A stretch of DNA of 30,804 bases, from contig CAZRNR010000021.1 in the NCBI GenBank assembly GCA_964601505.1, forward strand, positions 1 to 30,804. The letters run 5' to 3'. A program made the position numbers and the translations under genes. The notes beneath the pieces are model-generated. The model worked only from the letters and a program-made list of their open reading frames with translations. It was not told where the DNA came from and ran no database searches. Source of the DNA: DRWZ01 sp964601505. GTDB lineage: Bacteria > Calescibacteriota > Calescibacteriia > Calescibacteriales > Calescibacteriaceae. Position 1 is the stretch's first letter; each line of letters opens with the position of its first letter. Shown in pieces: positions 1-8,360 of this stretch.

Positions 1-53
1 CTCACGAACTACTAAAAAAAATCTCCCTGGAACTTGAAAATTTAAGAAAATAA
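1..53 (+). CDS. C-terminal tail of an unknown gene (5' end outside the window)
   Basis: The third reading frame is open from the window edge to a TAA at 51-53 and encodes 16 residues, HELLKKISLELENLRK. They look like the end of an amphipathic helix or coiled coil, with Leu/Ile at heptad-like spacing and many Lys/Glu. The stop lies 26 nt before dctQ on the same strand, so this could be the gene upstream of the TRAP operon. Too little is visible to name a family, and a chance open frame of this length is possible. Confidence 0.4.
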   Translation, partial: HELLKKISLELENLRK

Positions 54-79
54 ATTCATACCAGTTTAAAATAAAAAAT

Positions 80-586
80 ATGTTAAGGAAGATAAGTGAT
101 GTAATAGAAAAAATAGAGACATTCATCATAACAATCTTAGTAATATGCATGATTGCATTTTCATTCTTACAAGTAGTTCTGAGGAATTTTTTCTCAATAA
201 GTGTATTTTGGTTTGACGATTTCTCAAGACATGCAGTACTATGGGTTGGTTTCTTAGGAGCATCAGTCGTCACGGCGCATGCAAAGCATATAAATATAGA
301 TATATTATCAAGAATGATTAGGGGGAAAGCCAAAAACTTCATCAATGCCATAAAATATCTCATCTCTGCAATAATATGCATTATACTAACATACGCAGCA
401 ACTAAATTCATAATCTTTGAGATGCAAGGAGGAGAAAAATCTATCACGCTGAAGGTTCCAGTTTGGTATCTTGAAATATTCTTTCCAATCACACTCGCAT
501 TAATGGCTTTCAGGTTCATAATTTTATCAATAGAGGAAATAACAGGGAGGAGAAAGACAAAAGAAGAGGAAATACCAACAATATGA
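80..586 (+). CDS. dctQ: TRAP transporter small membrane subunit DctQ
   Basis: A 168-aa integral membrane protein with four hydrophobic segments (about 13-34, 51-67, 89-111 and 128-150), the usual DctQ size and topology. After helix 1 it has the family pattern V-x-x-R-x-x-F followed by F-W-x-D-D-x-S-R (about 32-50). DctQ pairs with DctM in the inner membrane and lets the Na+-driven TRAP importer receive ligand from the periplasmic DctP. The stop codon overlaps the dctP start as ATGA (583-586), so the two are translationally coupled. No Shine-Dalgarno is visible before the ATG. The transported substrate cannot be read from the sequence; organic acids are common for the family. Confidence 0.9.
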   Translation: MLRKISDVIEKIETFIITILVICMIAFSFLQVVLRNFFSISVFWFDDFSRHAVLWVGFLGASVVTAHAKHINIDILSRMIRGKAKNFINAIKYLISAIICIILTYAATKFIIFEMQGGEKSITLKVPVWYLEIFFPITLALMAFRFIILSIEEITGRRKTKEEEIPTI

Positions 587-1584
587 TCAGATTAAGAACA
601 AGAATGATTATCATCCTATCAGCATTTGCCATAGAAATTATAAATAATAAACCTGCTGAAGCAGAGCTAACACTAAAGATAGGAACACTTGCTCCTGTCG
701 GAACCGAATGGTATGAGCTTCTGGATAACTTTACCAAGAAAGTGAGAGAAAAAACAGATAAGATCAAGATCACGATATATCCCGGAGGCATCATGGGTGA
801 TGAAGAAGAAATGATAAGAAAAATAAGAATCGGACAGCTTCATGGCGGTGGATTCACGACATACGGAATAAAAAGAATAGCAAAAGAGCTTGGAGCATTT
901 GATTTACCTCTTCTTTTTCACAATTACAGTGAAGTAGATAAAGTAATTGGCAAATTTAGGGATAAAATAGAGAGCTATTTTCAGAAAAGCGGATACAAAC
1001 TTTTAGTTCTATCTGAACAAGGTTTCGGATATTTTTTCACAAAAAGACAGGATATATCTGGTTTCAGAGATCTTTCAAAAACAAGGATATGGGGCTGGAA
1101 AGGAGAAGAAACAATAATCAAAACAATAAAAATAATAGGAACAGTTCCAATACATATTCCTGTCCCAGATGTTCTTGGGGCTCTTGAAACAGGAATGATA
1201 GAATCTTTTGATGTAAGTCCTATGGGATGTCTGGGATTACAATGGTGCAAACTAGCAAAAACCATGATTGACCATCCACTAAGGTATGAACTTGGAGTCG
1301 TTATAATACAAGAACAATTCTGGAATACTATACCTCAAGATATAAAGAAAGTCTTAGAGGATGTAGCCGAAGAAGAAGAGAAGAAATTTTTATCAAAAAT
1401 AAGGTCCGCAAACGAAAAAGCCAAGGTAAAAATAAAGGATATGGGAGTAAAATTTGTCAAACCCACAGATGAAGATATAAAATGGTTCGAAAGTGAAATC
1501 AAGAAAAGCCTATGGAGCGAGACAGAAAGTGAGATTTTACAAGAAATACTAAAAGAAATAGAAAAAATAAGGAAGGGAGGATAA
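583..1584 (+). CDS. dctP: TRAP transporter periplasmic substrate-binding protein DctP
   Basis: A 333-aa solute receptor of the DctP family. A basic N-terminus and hydrophobic stretch (about 8-20) lead to a plausible signal peptidase site after AEA (residue 27). The mature protein begins with the family hallmark L-K-I-G-T-L-A-P-x-G-T-x-W and continues with Y-P-G-G-x-M-G-D-E and I-R-x-G-Q-L-H-G. It should bind the ligand in the periplasm and dock on DctQM. The start overlaps the dctQ stop by 4 nt; a second Met at residue 8 is possible but less favoured because of this coupling. Within the DctP family it resembles the type common in anaerobic deltaproteobacteria-like genomes. The ligand is not predictable from the sequence. 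Confidence 0.88.
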   Translation: MIRLRTRMIIILSAFAIEIINNKPAEAELTLKIGTLAPVGTEWYELLDNFTKKVREKTDKIKITIYPGGIMGDEEEMIRKIRIGQLHGGGFTTYGIKRIAKELGAFDLPLLFHNYSEVDKVIGKFRDKIESYFQKSGYKLLVLSEQGFGYFFTKRQDISGFRDLSKTRIWGWKGEETIIKTIKIIGTVPIHIPVPDVLGALETGMIESFDVSPMGCLGLQWCKLAKTMIDHPLRYELGVVIIQEQFWNTIPQDIKKVLEDVAEEEEKKFLSKIRSANEKAKVKIKDMGVKFVKPTDEDIKWFESEIKKSLWSETESEILQEILKEIEKIRKGG

Positions 1585-1589
1585 TAAGA

Positions 1590-3131
1590 ATGCTTGCATT
1601 GGTAATCTTGATATTGATATTCATACTAGCCTTTTCCGGCACTCCACTTTTTGTCATAATGGCTATTGGAGCTTTACTAGGTTTTTATTTCATCTCGCAA
1701 GTTGATATAGCTATAATAATCCAAGAAGCGTATAGATTGGCTAGTGCTCCGGCACTAATTGCCATACCACTATTTACAGTTGGAGGATATATATTAGCAG
1801 AATCAAAAGCTCCAGAAAGATTACTCCGATTCACGAAAGCAGCGGTTGGCTGGATTCCAGGAGGAGTGCCACTCGTAATACTCATTGTCACCTCCGTCTT
1901 CACAGCTCTGACCGGAGCCTCCGGAATAACAATAGTAGCCCTGGGAGGTTTGCTATTCCCAATACTCAAAAAAGCTGGATACTCAGAGAACTTCTCGCTC
2001 GGGATAATAACAAGCACAGGGTCAATAGGATTGCTATTCCCACCATCACTTCCCATAATACTCTACGGCGTCATATCCCAAACGGCAGTAAACGAACTTT
2101 TTATAGCAGGAATATTGCCCGGATTACTCCTTATATTATCCTTCTTCATATTCAGCATGATAACAAGCCTTGGTAAAAAAATACAAAGAGAAAAATTTGA
2201 TATTAAAGAATTTATTTCAGCAACAAAGTCTGCCATATTTGAAATACCTCTTCCGATCTTCATAGTCCTTGGTATATACACAGGGAAATTTACAGCATCG
2301 GAAGCGGCAATAGTGACAGTTGTATGGGTAATAATTGTAGAATTCTTCATATACAGAGATATCAAAATAAAAGACTTTCCCAAAATTATAAGAGAATCCA
2401 TGCTTCTGATTGGTGCCATAATGGCTATTCTTTCTATGGCAATGGGTTTCACAAACTTTCTTGTAGATCAGCAAATCCCCCAAAAACTTTTTGAATTTTC
2501 AAAGCAATACATAGATTCAAAGATATCTTTCCTAATAGTTCTAAATATATTTCTCCTGATTGTTGGAACTTTGATGGATATATTCTCTGCAATTGTTGTT
2601 GTGGTTCCACTTATTTACCCCGTTGCACAAAGCTACGGGATAGACCCGGTTCATCTTGGAATAATATTCCTTGCAAACCTCGAAATAGGATATCTAACAC
2701 CGCCCGTTGGGCTTAACCTTTTCATCTCATCCTTTAGGTTCAACAAACCTATAACCCAAATATATAAACTCGTAGTCCCATTTATATCTATACTCCTTAT
2801 TTGTCTCCTTATAATAACTTATGTCCCAGAACTGTCTTTAAGAACAGTCAAGGGGATTGTTGAAGGTTATGTTGAAAACGAAGATGGAAAACCATTAAAG
2901 ACAAAGATAGGAGTCTCAGGATTAGAACAAGAAATAACAACAGATGAAAACGGTAGATTTAAGATCTATCTCTCACTTCCAGATTTCTCAAAGCCACATG
3001 AGTTCAGTATATCATTCATAGCTCAAGGTTACGCAGCAACTACCGAAAACATAAAGATAAAAAGGGGACAGAAAAAACGAATAAAGATTAAACTCAAAAA
3101 AGAAGAAAATAATACAGAAACAATTCAATAA
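1590..3131 (+). CDS. dctM: TRAP transporter large permease DctM with C-terminal carboxypeptidase-regulatory-like domain
   Basis: Residues 1-418 are a normal DctM: many transmembrane helices, the G-x-S-G-I-x-x-A loop near residue 110, a P-P-S-x-P motif near 153, and a final helix at about 392-416. It forms the ion-driven permease with DctQ. Residues 419-513 (nt 2844-3128) are extra. They read as G-x-V-x-x-x-x-G-x-P-L, then T-T-D-E-N-G-R-F-K-I and a late G-Y-A, which is the pattern of CarboxypepD_reg/CNA-B-like beta-sandwich domains, and end in a Lys-rich tail. DctM proteins are usually about 425-430 aa, so this is a fusion. A GGGAGG ribosome site lies just before the ATG, only 5 nt after dctP. 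The stop is 5 nt before the GT9 gene, so all four probably share one transcript. Confidence 0.9.
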   Translation: MLALVILILIFILAFSGTPLFVIMAIGALLGFYFISQVDIAIIIQEAYRLASAPALIAIPLFTVGGYILAESKAPERLLRFTKAAVGWIPGGVPLVILIVTSVFTALTGASGITIVALGGLLFPILKKAGYSENFSLGIITSTGSIGLLFPPSLPIILYGVISQTAVNELFIAGILPGLLLILSFFIFSMITSLGKKIQREKFDIKEFISATKSAIFEIPLPIFIVLGIYTGKFTASEAAIVTVVWVIIVEFFIYRDIKIKDFPKIIRESMLLIGAIMAILSMAMGFTNFLVDQQIPQKLFEFSKQYIDSKISFLIVLNIFLLIVGTLMDIFSAIVVVVPLIYPVAQSYGIDPVHLGIIFLANLEIGYLTPPVGLNLFISSFRFNKPITQIYKLVVPFISILLICLLIITYVPELSLRTVKGIVEGYVENEDGKPLKTKIGVSGLEQEITTDENGRFKIYLSLPDFSKPHEFSISFIAQGYAATTENIKIKRGQKKRIKIKLKKEENNTETIQ

Positions 3132-3136
3132 TTTAG

Positions 3137-4153
3137 ATGAGTTCAAAATTAGTTATTTCTGTCTCAGCAGGTCTCGGGGATATGATATCTCTGCTTCCCA
3201 TACTCACAGAAATCAAGTCTCCTATCATAATCTCTGACCTTTACAAAGAACTTTTCTCCCTCTACGATATGGATATAATATGGTGGGATGAAAGGAAAAA
3301 CGAATTTCAAAACATATTCTGGCTTGCAAAAAAAATTTGGACTATAAATCCGGGTTTTGTATATGGAACATATCCAAATGGCAGAAGAATAAATATGCTT
3401 CTGGCCTTATCTCCAGGTATAAAAATATTCTGTGATGACAGGAACTATTCACAGAAGAGGTTAGTAAGTCTTGCGAAAAAATCTCCGGGATCTCATCCGA
3501 TATATATACCGTTTGGGACAAAAGAAAGCTATGTTTCCATAAACTCAAAGATCTTGGGGGTAATTCCAAAATATCCTTTTAACCTAAAGGAAAAAGAAGA
3601 ATATAGAGAAGAAGCAGAAAAGTTCTCAAAGACTCCTTATGCTATAATACATCCAACCTCAAGATACAGAACCAGACAGTGGGATATAAAGAAGTTCATC
3701 AGCATTTCAAAAAGGATATCAAATGACGGGATAAAAACAGTGTTTGTTCTAGGAGCGGGAGAAGAAGAACATCTCAAAATAATAAAAACAGAACTTGAAG
3801 ATTATATCAAGAAAGGAAAAATTTGTATACTATATGGTGAAAGCTTACTAAAGGTCATATCCTATGTAAAGAGAGCACGACTGTTTTTAGGAAATGATTC
3901 TGCAATAGCTCACATAGCAGGAATATCTGGTGTAAAAACATTTGTTATATACGGATACACAAGGTATTATCACACAGCTCCATACGGTGCAGAGATAATA
4001 AGATTAGAGCTTCCTTGTTCTCCATGCTACAACTTTGCCAAAGGCGAAAAAATAATAACAAAGGAATGTAGGTATAACATCCTATGCCTTTCCGGAATAA
4101 CCGAGAATATGGTTTGGGAACCAATAAAAAATTTTCTAAATCAGCTCAAGTAA
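3137..4153 (+). CDS. Glycosyltransferase family 9 (heptosyltransferase-like)
   Basis: A 338-aa GT-B fold enzyme of the heptosyltransferase family. The N-terminal half opens with S-A-G-L-G-D-M-I, the GT9 acceptor-side loop (usually G-x-G-D). The C-terminal half has A-I-I-H-P-T-S-R with a following R-Q-W, and then the signature L-F-L-G-N-D-S-A-I-A-H-I-A (about 251-263), which binds the nucleotide sugar. A P-C-S-P-C motif near 295 matches the cysteine pair seen in many GT9 members. It would act at the cytoplasmic face in LPS core assembly. The hldD gene in this window (25013-25987) makes the expected ADP-heptose donor, which supports a heptosyl role. No ribosome site is visible. The acceptor is unknown. 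Confidence 0.82.
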   Translation: MSSKLVISVSAGLGDMISLLPILTEIKSPIIISDLYKELFSLYDMDIIWWDERKNEFQNIFWLAKKIWTINPGFVYGTYPNGRRINMLLALSPGIKIFCDDRNYSQKRLVSLAKKSPGSHPIYIPFGTKESYVSINSKILGVIPKYPFNLKEKEEYREEAEKFSKTPYAIIHPTSRYRTRQWDIKKFISISKRISNDGIKTVFVLGAGEEEHLKIIKTELEDYIKKGKICILYGESLLKVISYVKRARLFLGNDSAIAHIAGISGVKTFVIYGYTRYYHTAPYGAEIIRLELPCSPCYNFAKGEKIITKECRYNILCLSGITENMVWEPIKNFLNQLK

Positions 4154-4278
4154 GTCTAAAAGCTAAATGGACCAAAAATGTCAAATGAATAATGCCCGAA
4201 AAAATGGAAAAAGGAAGTCTTTTATTTCATAAAAAACTATTATCTCAAAGTCTGCAAGCCCAAAACAATCTAAAAGCC

Positions 4279-4860
4279 TTATCTGAAAACCGATTTTTTA
4301 TTTCTACATATTATCCTATAATGATGATCATTCAAGTAGTCAAACTTTATTACATCAATTCCCACATCATGTATGATTTTGATAAGATCTTTTTCAGACA
4401 ATCTTTCCTCATATGGTGGCCCCCATTCTTCATTCTTCTTTATCCATTCAAGAATACAGATTATACCGCCGTGCTTCGTTATTCTCACAGTTTCTTTGAG
4501 AAGTTTCTTCAGATCATCATTTTCGTGAAGAACAAAGGCTAAAAGAGAAAAATCTGCTGTATTATCATCCAAAGGTACAGAGTATTCATCATCTGAAAGA
4601 ATTATGGTCACATTTCCTTTATGACATATTTTTTTAAGCTCATCTAACATTTCTTTTTGGACATCAATAGAATAGACCTTTCCTTTTTCTCCAACTATCT
4701 CTAAAGCAGGCAAAGTAAAATATCCGTTTCCACAACCTATATCGGCAAAAACCATTCCGTCCATCAAACCAGAAGATCTAAGTATTTCATAGGCTGGAAG
4801 CACCCTCTTCCTTTCCTCGCTCAAAAGCTTATGTGCATTCCTCGGATCAAACTTATGCAT
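4279..4860 (-). CDS. Class I SAM-dependent methyltransferase
   Basis: A 193-aa Rossmann-type methyltransferase. SAM motif I is at about 39-51 (A-D-I-G-C-G-N-G-Y-F-T-L-P), motif II is the acidic V-Y-S-I-D-V-Q-K-E-M, and later the L-L-A-F-V-L-H-E and G-G-x-I-C-I-L-E-W motifs match UbiE/MenG-like methyltransferases. The substrate cannot be predicted; small enzymes of this type act on lipids, quinones, metals or small molecules. It converges with the GT9 gene and stands alone on its strand. The N-terminus M-H-K-F-D-P-R-N-A-H-K-L is typical of this subfamily, so the ATG at 4860 is probably correct. Confidence 0.82.
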   Translation of the reverse strand: MHKFDPRNAHKLLSEERKRVLPAYEILRSSGLMDGMVFADIGCGNGYFTLPALEIVGEKGKVYSIDVQKEMLDELKKICHKGNVTIILSDDEYSVPLDDNTADFSLLAFVLHENDDLKKLLKETVRITKHGGIICILEWIKKNEEWGPPYEERLSEKDLIKIIHDVGIDVIKFDYLNDHHYRIICRNKKSVFR

Positions 4861-5103
4861 AGCAAATTCTTTCCACTATTCAATATCTTAATCCTATTGA
4901 AATCATAATAAAAAGAAATAAAAAGAAAAAAATCATATAAATGAGGAGTGTTCATAATTCTCAATCATTTTTTAATAATTTTAAACTCTATTTCTGAAAT
5001 TCACATATTCCACTTCATTCTATTTTTAAATACCAATAAATATTTGCAAAGCGAATACTCATAAAGAATATAACCTATTTTATCAATTGGAGGTGAAAAA
5101 ACC

Positions 5104-5770
5104 ATGATAGAAAAAATGAGAAGGTTATAAGGTCCTTCTTTTTATTGCCGGACTAATTCCGGCATATGAGGCAAAGGCTATAGACTGGTCTGGAAAAGTC
5201 GGAATAGGTCCATCTTTCGGCTTTTCCGAAGGTGTAATATTACTACCTACTGGTGGATTACAAAGGGAATCAGGATTCAGCGCTGGCTTTTCCATAAACT
5301 ATGGTATAGCAAATCCCGTAAGAATCGGCATTGGAACCGGAGTGAAAAGATTAAGTTCTTCGTTAGAAATCCTTGGAAATGAACTCAACGCTTCTTCTTT
5401 TGAATTAGGTATAGATGGTTTCTTGACCTTTGATTTCATATCAAAAGAATCAAGCTGCATCTATCTCTTTGTAGGTGTAGGATATAACTTCTTGATGCTC
5501 ACAGGAGAAGTTATTGCTGAAGGTGTTGGAACAGAAATAGAAACCACGGGAAGTGGTCTTGGTCTTGGAACAGGTATCGGTTTTGAAACACTCATATCCA
5601 ATAACTTTGGGATAGCATTTGAATTAGGATTACTGAACTTCAGCACAGGTAATATAGAAATCCCTATACCATCCGAAGAAGGAGAAAATACTTTCATAAA
5701 AAGCGATATCAATCAAACGAACTTTGGTGTATCTCCATCGTTCAGCATTTCTGGGAGAATCTACTTTTAA
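5104..5770 (+). CDS. Outer-membrane beta-barrel-like protein, frameshifted just after its start
   Basis: A good ribosome site (GGAGGTG, 5089-5095) stands 8 nt before ATG 5104, but that frame stops at TAA 5128-5130 after eight codons. The adjacent frame is open from 5120 to the TAA at 5768-5770. From 5129 it encodes K-V-L-L-F-I-A-G-L-I-P-A-Y-E-A-K-A, a textbook signal peptide ending, and then about 195 residues of alternating hydrophobic/polar, Gly-rich beta strands ending in F-S-I-S-G-R-I-Y-F, the aromatic C-terminus of outer-membrane barrels. Removing one T of 5125-5126 would join the two parts into one signal peptide. Either a recent inactivating insertion or a sequencing error explains this. 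An alternative start at GTG 5342 would lack the signal peptide. The function of the barrel is unknown. Confidence 0.7.
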
Positions 5771-5776
5771 GCGAAA

Positions 5777-5796
5777 CCCGGGGGAAAATCCCCGGG
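5777..5796 (+). terminator. GC-rich hairpin after the barrel gene
   Basis: CCCGGGG (5777-5783) pairs perfectly with CCCCGGG (5790-5796) across a 6-nt loop, six bases after the stop codon. Against the AT-rich background this is conspicuous. Only a weak T tract follows, so it may be an intrinsic terminator of reduced strength or an mRNA 3' stabiliser. Confidence 0.6.
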
Positions 5797-5847
5797 GCTT
5801 CCAATAAATTTTAAACCCTAATCTGAAAAGCCTAAAACTTCCCTAAC

Positions 5848-5930
5848 AATTTAATTGACATAGAATTCTTCTGAATGTCCTTTCTGTTTTCAAAGGTTTA
5901 GAGATTTTCCTAATTTAATTGACACAGAAT
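5848..5930. repeat. Two-copy degenerate direct repeat, 64-bp period
   Basis: AATTTAATTGACAYAGAAT occurs at 5848-5866 and 5912-5930 with 18 of 19 bases identical. Weaker similarity extends on both sides (TTCCCTAA/TTTCCTAA before; a CT-AATG and a TTTTC after), so the unit may be about 64 bp. Its nature is unknown. It lies between the terminator hairpin and the IS605 remnant. Confidence 0.5.
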
Positions 5931-6051
5931 GCTCTAATGAATTTCATCATTTTCGGATAACACGGGAAAAAGTAGAAGGACGACTTGAAACCAAATCAAA
6001 ACACAAAAGGAAATCTAAACCAGATGAAGTACTTCATAAAGAAAGTGAACT

Positions 6052-6231
6052 GCTCCATCTTATAGAAGATGGAGCTTCCTGCTTCAACGAGGCTCATAGG
6101 CCTCTCCACAGTTCGGGCTGTCCCTACCCTACCACCCTTGACAACCATTTGGTTATCAGGGTTACATATAATTATAATCTGAAACTGACTCAAGTTTTTG
6201 CAATTCATCTCCACCCTGTAGAGGATGGAGA
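6052..6231 (-). mobile_element. IS200/IS605-family remnant: tnpB 3' end, end hairpins and omega-RNA-like structure
   Basis: Five hairpins crowd into 180 bp: 6052-6075 (10-bp perfect stem), 6089-6104, 6108-6121, 6134-6162 and 6208-6231. The outermost two have nearly the same sequence (CTCCATCYT, a 4-nt loop, then the complement), like the left and right end palindromes of IS200/IS605 elements. Between them the minus strand encodes G-T-A-R-T-V-E-R-P-M-S-L-V-E-A-G-S-S, which resembles the extreme C-terminus of TnpB proteins, with the right-end hairpin overlapping the reading frame. In such elements this region is also the omega RNA scaffold. The transposase body is missing, so this is an internally deleted, MITE-like derivative. 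The family is inferred by recall of the pattern, not by a search. Confidence 0.6.
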
Positions 6232-6541
6232 CTTCTTGTTAAATTTATGTTAAAATTTCGTTTGCTAAAGAATAAAGCTAAATTCTTTGAATTTAATTCA
6301 AAACGAATTTATAAAAAGAGTAAAGAAAATTAAGACCGAAAATTATAAAATTTCTCTGGCTATTAAAAACAGATAAAAATTTTTTACACTTAATATTTTC
6401 TGAAATGTTTCTTTGAATTTGTTTTATTAAATTTTTTCAAACTGGTTTTGGACCGTTCGCAATTTTATACTCTGATTAGGAAATAATTGAGCTATCAAAG
6501 TCTGCGTCTTGAAAGTTGAAATACAAATTCAAAAATGCAAT
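6232..6541. other. AT-rich spacer with no gene seen
   Basis: Between the IS605 remnant and coaX there is about 310 bp of AT-rich DNA. Only short open frames without ribosome sites occur (for example 28 codons from ATG 6247). The left boundary of the IS remnant probably falls at about 6240-6246, where TTGTTAAATTT is the likely target side. Confidence 0.5.
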
Positions 6542-7348
6542 TTAATCATAAAGATTCTTCATAAATACAAAGAATAATCCATCGAGAGTAAGTGTCTTAT
6601 CTACGACTTTTATTGATTTAGTATGAGGAACTATGATTTCAGCATATCCACCTGTAGCTACAGTGAAGACTTGGCTTCCAAAAGCTTTTGAAATTTCCGA
6701 CACCATTCCATCTATCATTGAGGAATATCCGTAAATTATTCCAGACTGTATGCTGTGTATTGTGCTTTTCCCTATTACCCCATCAGGTTCCTTAAGCTGG
6801 ACTCTTGGAAGTTTAGCTGTTCTCCTAAAAAGTGCCTCAAGAGCCAATCCTATTCCCGGGAAAATAGCTCCACCGACATATTCTCCTTTTTGGCTTATAC
6901 AATCAAAAGTTATTGCTGTACCAAAATCAACAACCACAATAGGTAGCCTTTCTTTTACTTTTTTCGTGTTTGAATATTTTTCCCAAGCACCAACAGCATT
7001 TGCTATTCTATCAGCCCCAACATCTGTGGGAGGGTTATACCTTATACTTATACCAGTCTTCACTCCCGGACCCAAAACTAACAATTCGGCTTTCGGAAAA
7101 TATTTTGAAATCATAACTTCAAAAGTATCCTGTAGAGGAGGAACAACAGAAGATATACAAAAGCCTAAAATCTTATCTTTACCTATTGAAAAATTATCAA
7201 GAAGCGATTTAAAAGCGATAAAAAATTCATCCTCTGTCCGATTAACATCTGACTCGACGCGAAATATAGCTTGTATCTTGCCATGTTTATCATAAACCCC
7301 AAAGTTTATATTTGTATTTCCTATATCAATGACAGAAATATAATCCAT
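6542..7348 (-). CDS. coaX: Type III pantothenate kinase
   Basis: A 268-aa ASKHA-fold kinase catalysing the first step of coenzyme A synthesis (ATP + pantothenate). It has the phosphate-1 motif D-I-G-N-T-N at residues 8-13, the G-A-D-R-I-A-N-A-V-G-A pantothenate-binding motif near 111-121, and V-V-D-F-G-T-A-I-T-F-D near 138-148. Together these define CoaX and not CoaA. The length is normal. The ribosome site AGGAGG is formed by the last codons of gspK, and the start lies 3 nt after the gspK stop, so translation is coupled. The acyl-CoA mutase gene in the same run also depends on CoA, but co-location alone does not prove a shared role. Confidence 0.93.
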   Translation of the reverse strand: MDYISVIDIGNTNINFGVYDKHGKIQAIFRVESDVNRTEDEFFIAFKSLLDNFSIGKDKILGFCISSVVPPLQDTFEVMISKYFPKAELLVLGPGVKTGISIRYNPPTDVGADRIANAVGAWEKYSNTKKVKERLPIVVVDFGTAITFDCISQKGEYVGGAIFPGIGLALEALFRRTAKLPRVQLKEPDGVIGKSTIHSIQSGIIYGYSSMIDGMVSEISKAFGSQVFTVATGGYAEIIVPHTKSIKVVDKTLTLDGLFFVFMKNLYD

Positions 7349-7351
7349 ATA

Positions 7352-8350
7352 TCAAAACCTCCTAAATGCAAGAGTTTTCATCTGCCCCTGATACGGTCTG
7401 TAAATCACAGAAAAAATCCCCACCTGATTATCCCTTGCTTTACAGTAGAGCTTCACAGAAAAAACATCAGACCTAACATCGAAAAGAAAAGTTGGCTCAA
7501 TATTGAAAAATCTTTCTTTCTTCACAGGAATGAACTTCTGAAGAAAGCTTACAAACTCTGAAAAAGATTTAAAAGGCGATCTTCTTCTCTCATCTTCTAT
7601 CTTCACAGCTATATCCATAGAATCTGGGGTATCTATAATAGAAGCTATAACTTCTTTTGGAGCTGTATTAACATTTATCTTTAAAGCAGCAGCATATGGC
7701 CAAAAAGTCAGATATGGGGATCCAGTAGCATCCTCTCGCCCATCAAAATATTGAGAAAACAAACGAGAAAAATCCTGCACGCCAAAATTTTCTAACAACT
7801 TCAAAAGTTCATCAGGATATGGAATAAACCAATTTCTTGAGACTCTCTGCTCAAACATACCCTCTGAATCTGAATCAATCCAATCAAGGATATAGCTTGC
7901 AATGGTTTCGCTCATATTAAATATCTTGAAAAACTTCTGCAAAGCTAAAAGATAACCTCCTTTAGCTAATCCCTCAGATTTCCCATAACTATCAACTAAA
8001 GAGTTTATATTCAGCTTCCCTGACTCATCGGTTATGACAGCTCTGACGGTTCCGTAAATAATATCTACAGGCAAAATATATGTTTTTGACCAAAGTTCAT
8101 CTGTGTTTGTAAAATCATCTGAGTAAAAATCATAACCATTTTTCTGAATATCATCTTGAAGAATCCTTTTGACAATCTCAAGAGCGGAATCGCATACAGA
8201 ATCTGCGAAAAGTGAATCTTTAACAGAAGAAACAACATTGGCTGATTGAAAGACCATATCTGAAACCTGTGTCACGATCACAGTTAAGAATGTTATAGAT
8301 GAGAGAACAGTTACAAGAAAAAAAGCTTTCCTTGAAACAGGAAGTTTCAT
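7352..8350 (-). CDS. gspK: Type II secretion minor pseudopilin GspK
   Basis: A 332-aa protein with a short basic leader (M-K-L-P-V-S-R-K-A) followed by a hydrophobic helix (about 10-28), as in pseudopilins. Later it has D-E-S-G-K-L-N-I-N-S-L, D-W-I-D-S-D-S-E and N-V-N-T-A-P-K-E-V-I, the conserved motifs of GspK (the helix-hairpin-helix-like domain and its calcium-binding region). GspK caps the pseudopilus tip in the inner membrane/periplasm. The usual Gly before the prepilin cleavage site appears to be Ala here. No other gsp genes are in the window, so it is detached from the rest of the secretion operon. It starts 10 nt after the mutase stop. Confidence 0.85.
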   Translation of the reverse strand: MKLPVSRKAFFLVTVLSSITFLTVIVTQVSDMVFQSANVVSSVKDSLFADSVCDSALEIVKRILQDDIQKNGYDFYSDDFTNTDELWSKTYILPVDIIYGTVRAVITDESGKLNINSLVDSYGKSEGLAKGGYLLALQKFFKIFNMSETIASYILDWIDSDSEGMFEQRVSRNWFIPYPDELLKLLENFGVQDFSRLFSQYFDGREDATGSPYLTFWPYAAALKINVNTAPKEVIASIIDTPDSMDIAVKIEDERRRSPFKSFSEFVSFLQKFIPVKKERFFNIEPTFLFDVRSDVFSVKLYCKARDNQVGIFSVIYRPYQGQMKTLAFRRF

Positions 8351-8360
8351 CAGAAGAAGC

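Noticed and set aside
4192..4542. Plus-strand frame of 116 codons opposite the methyltransferase
   Set aside because: It is antisense to a clear SAM methyltransferase, has no ribosome site, and its composition matches no known fold.
5848..5930. CRISPR array suggested by the 64-bp repeat spacing
   Set aside because: There are only two diverged copies, the conserved core is just 19 nt, and no cas genes are in the window.
5864..6250. A 129-codon plus-strand open frame through the IS605 remnant, with a C-P-F-C near its beginning
   Set aside because: It has no usable start codon or ribosome site before its last part. Its second half is antisense to the tnpB-like region and follows the hairpins, so it is better explained as a shadow.
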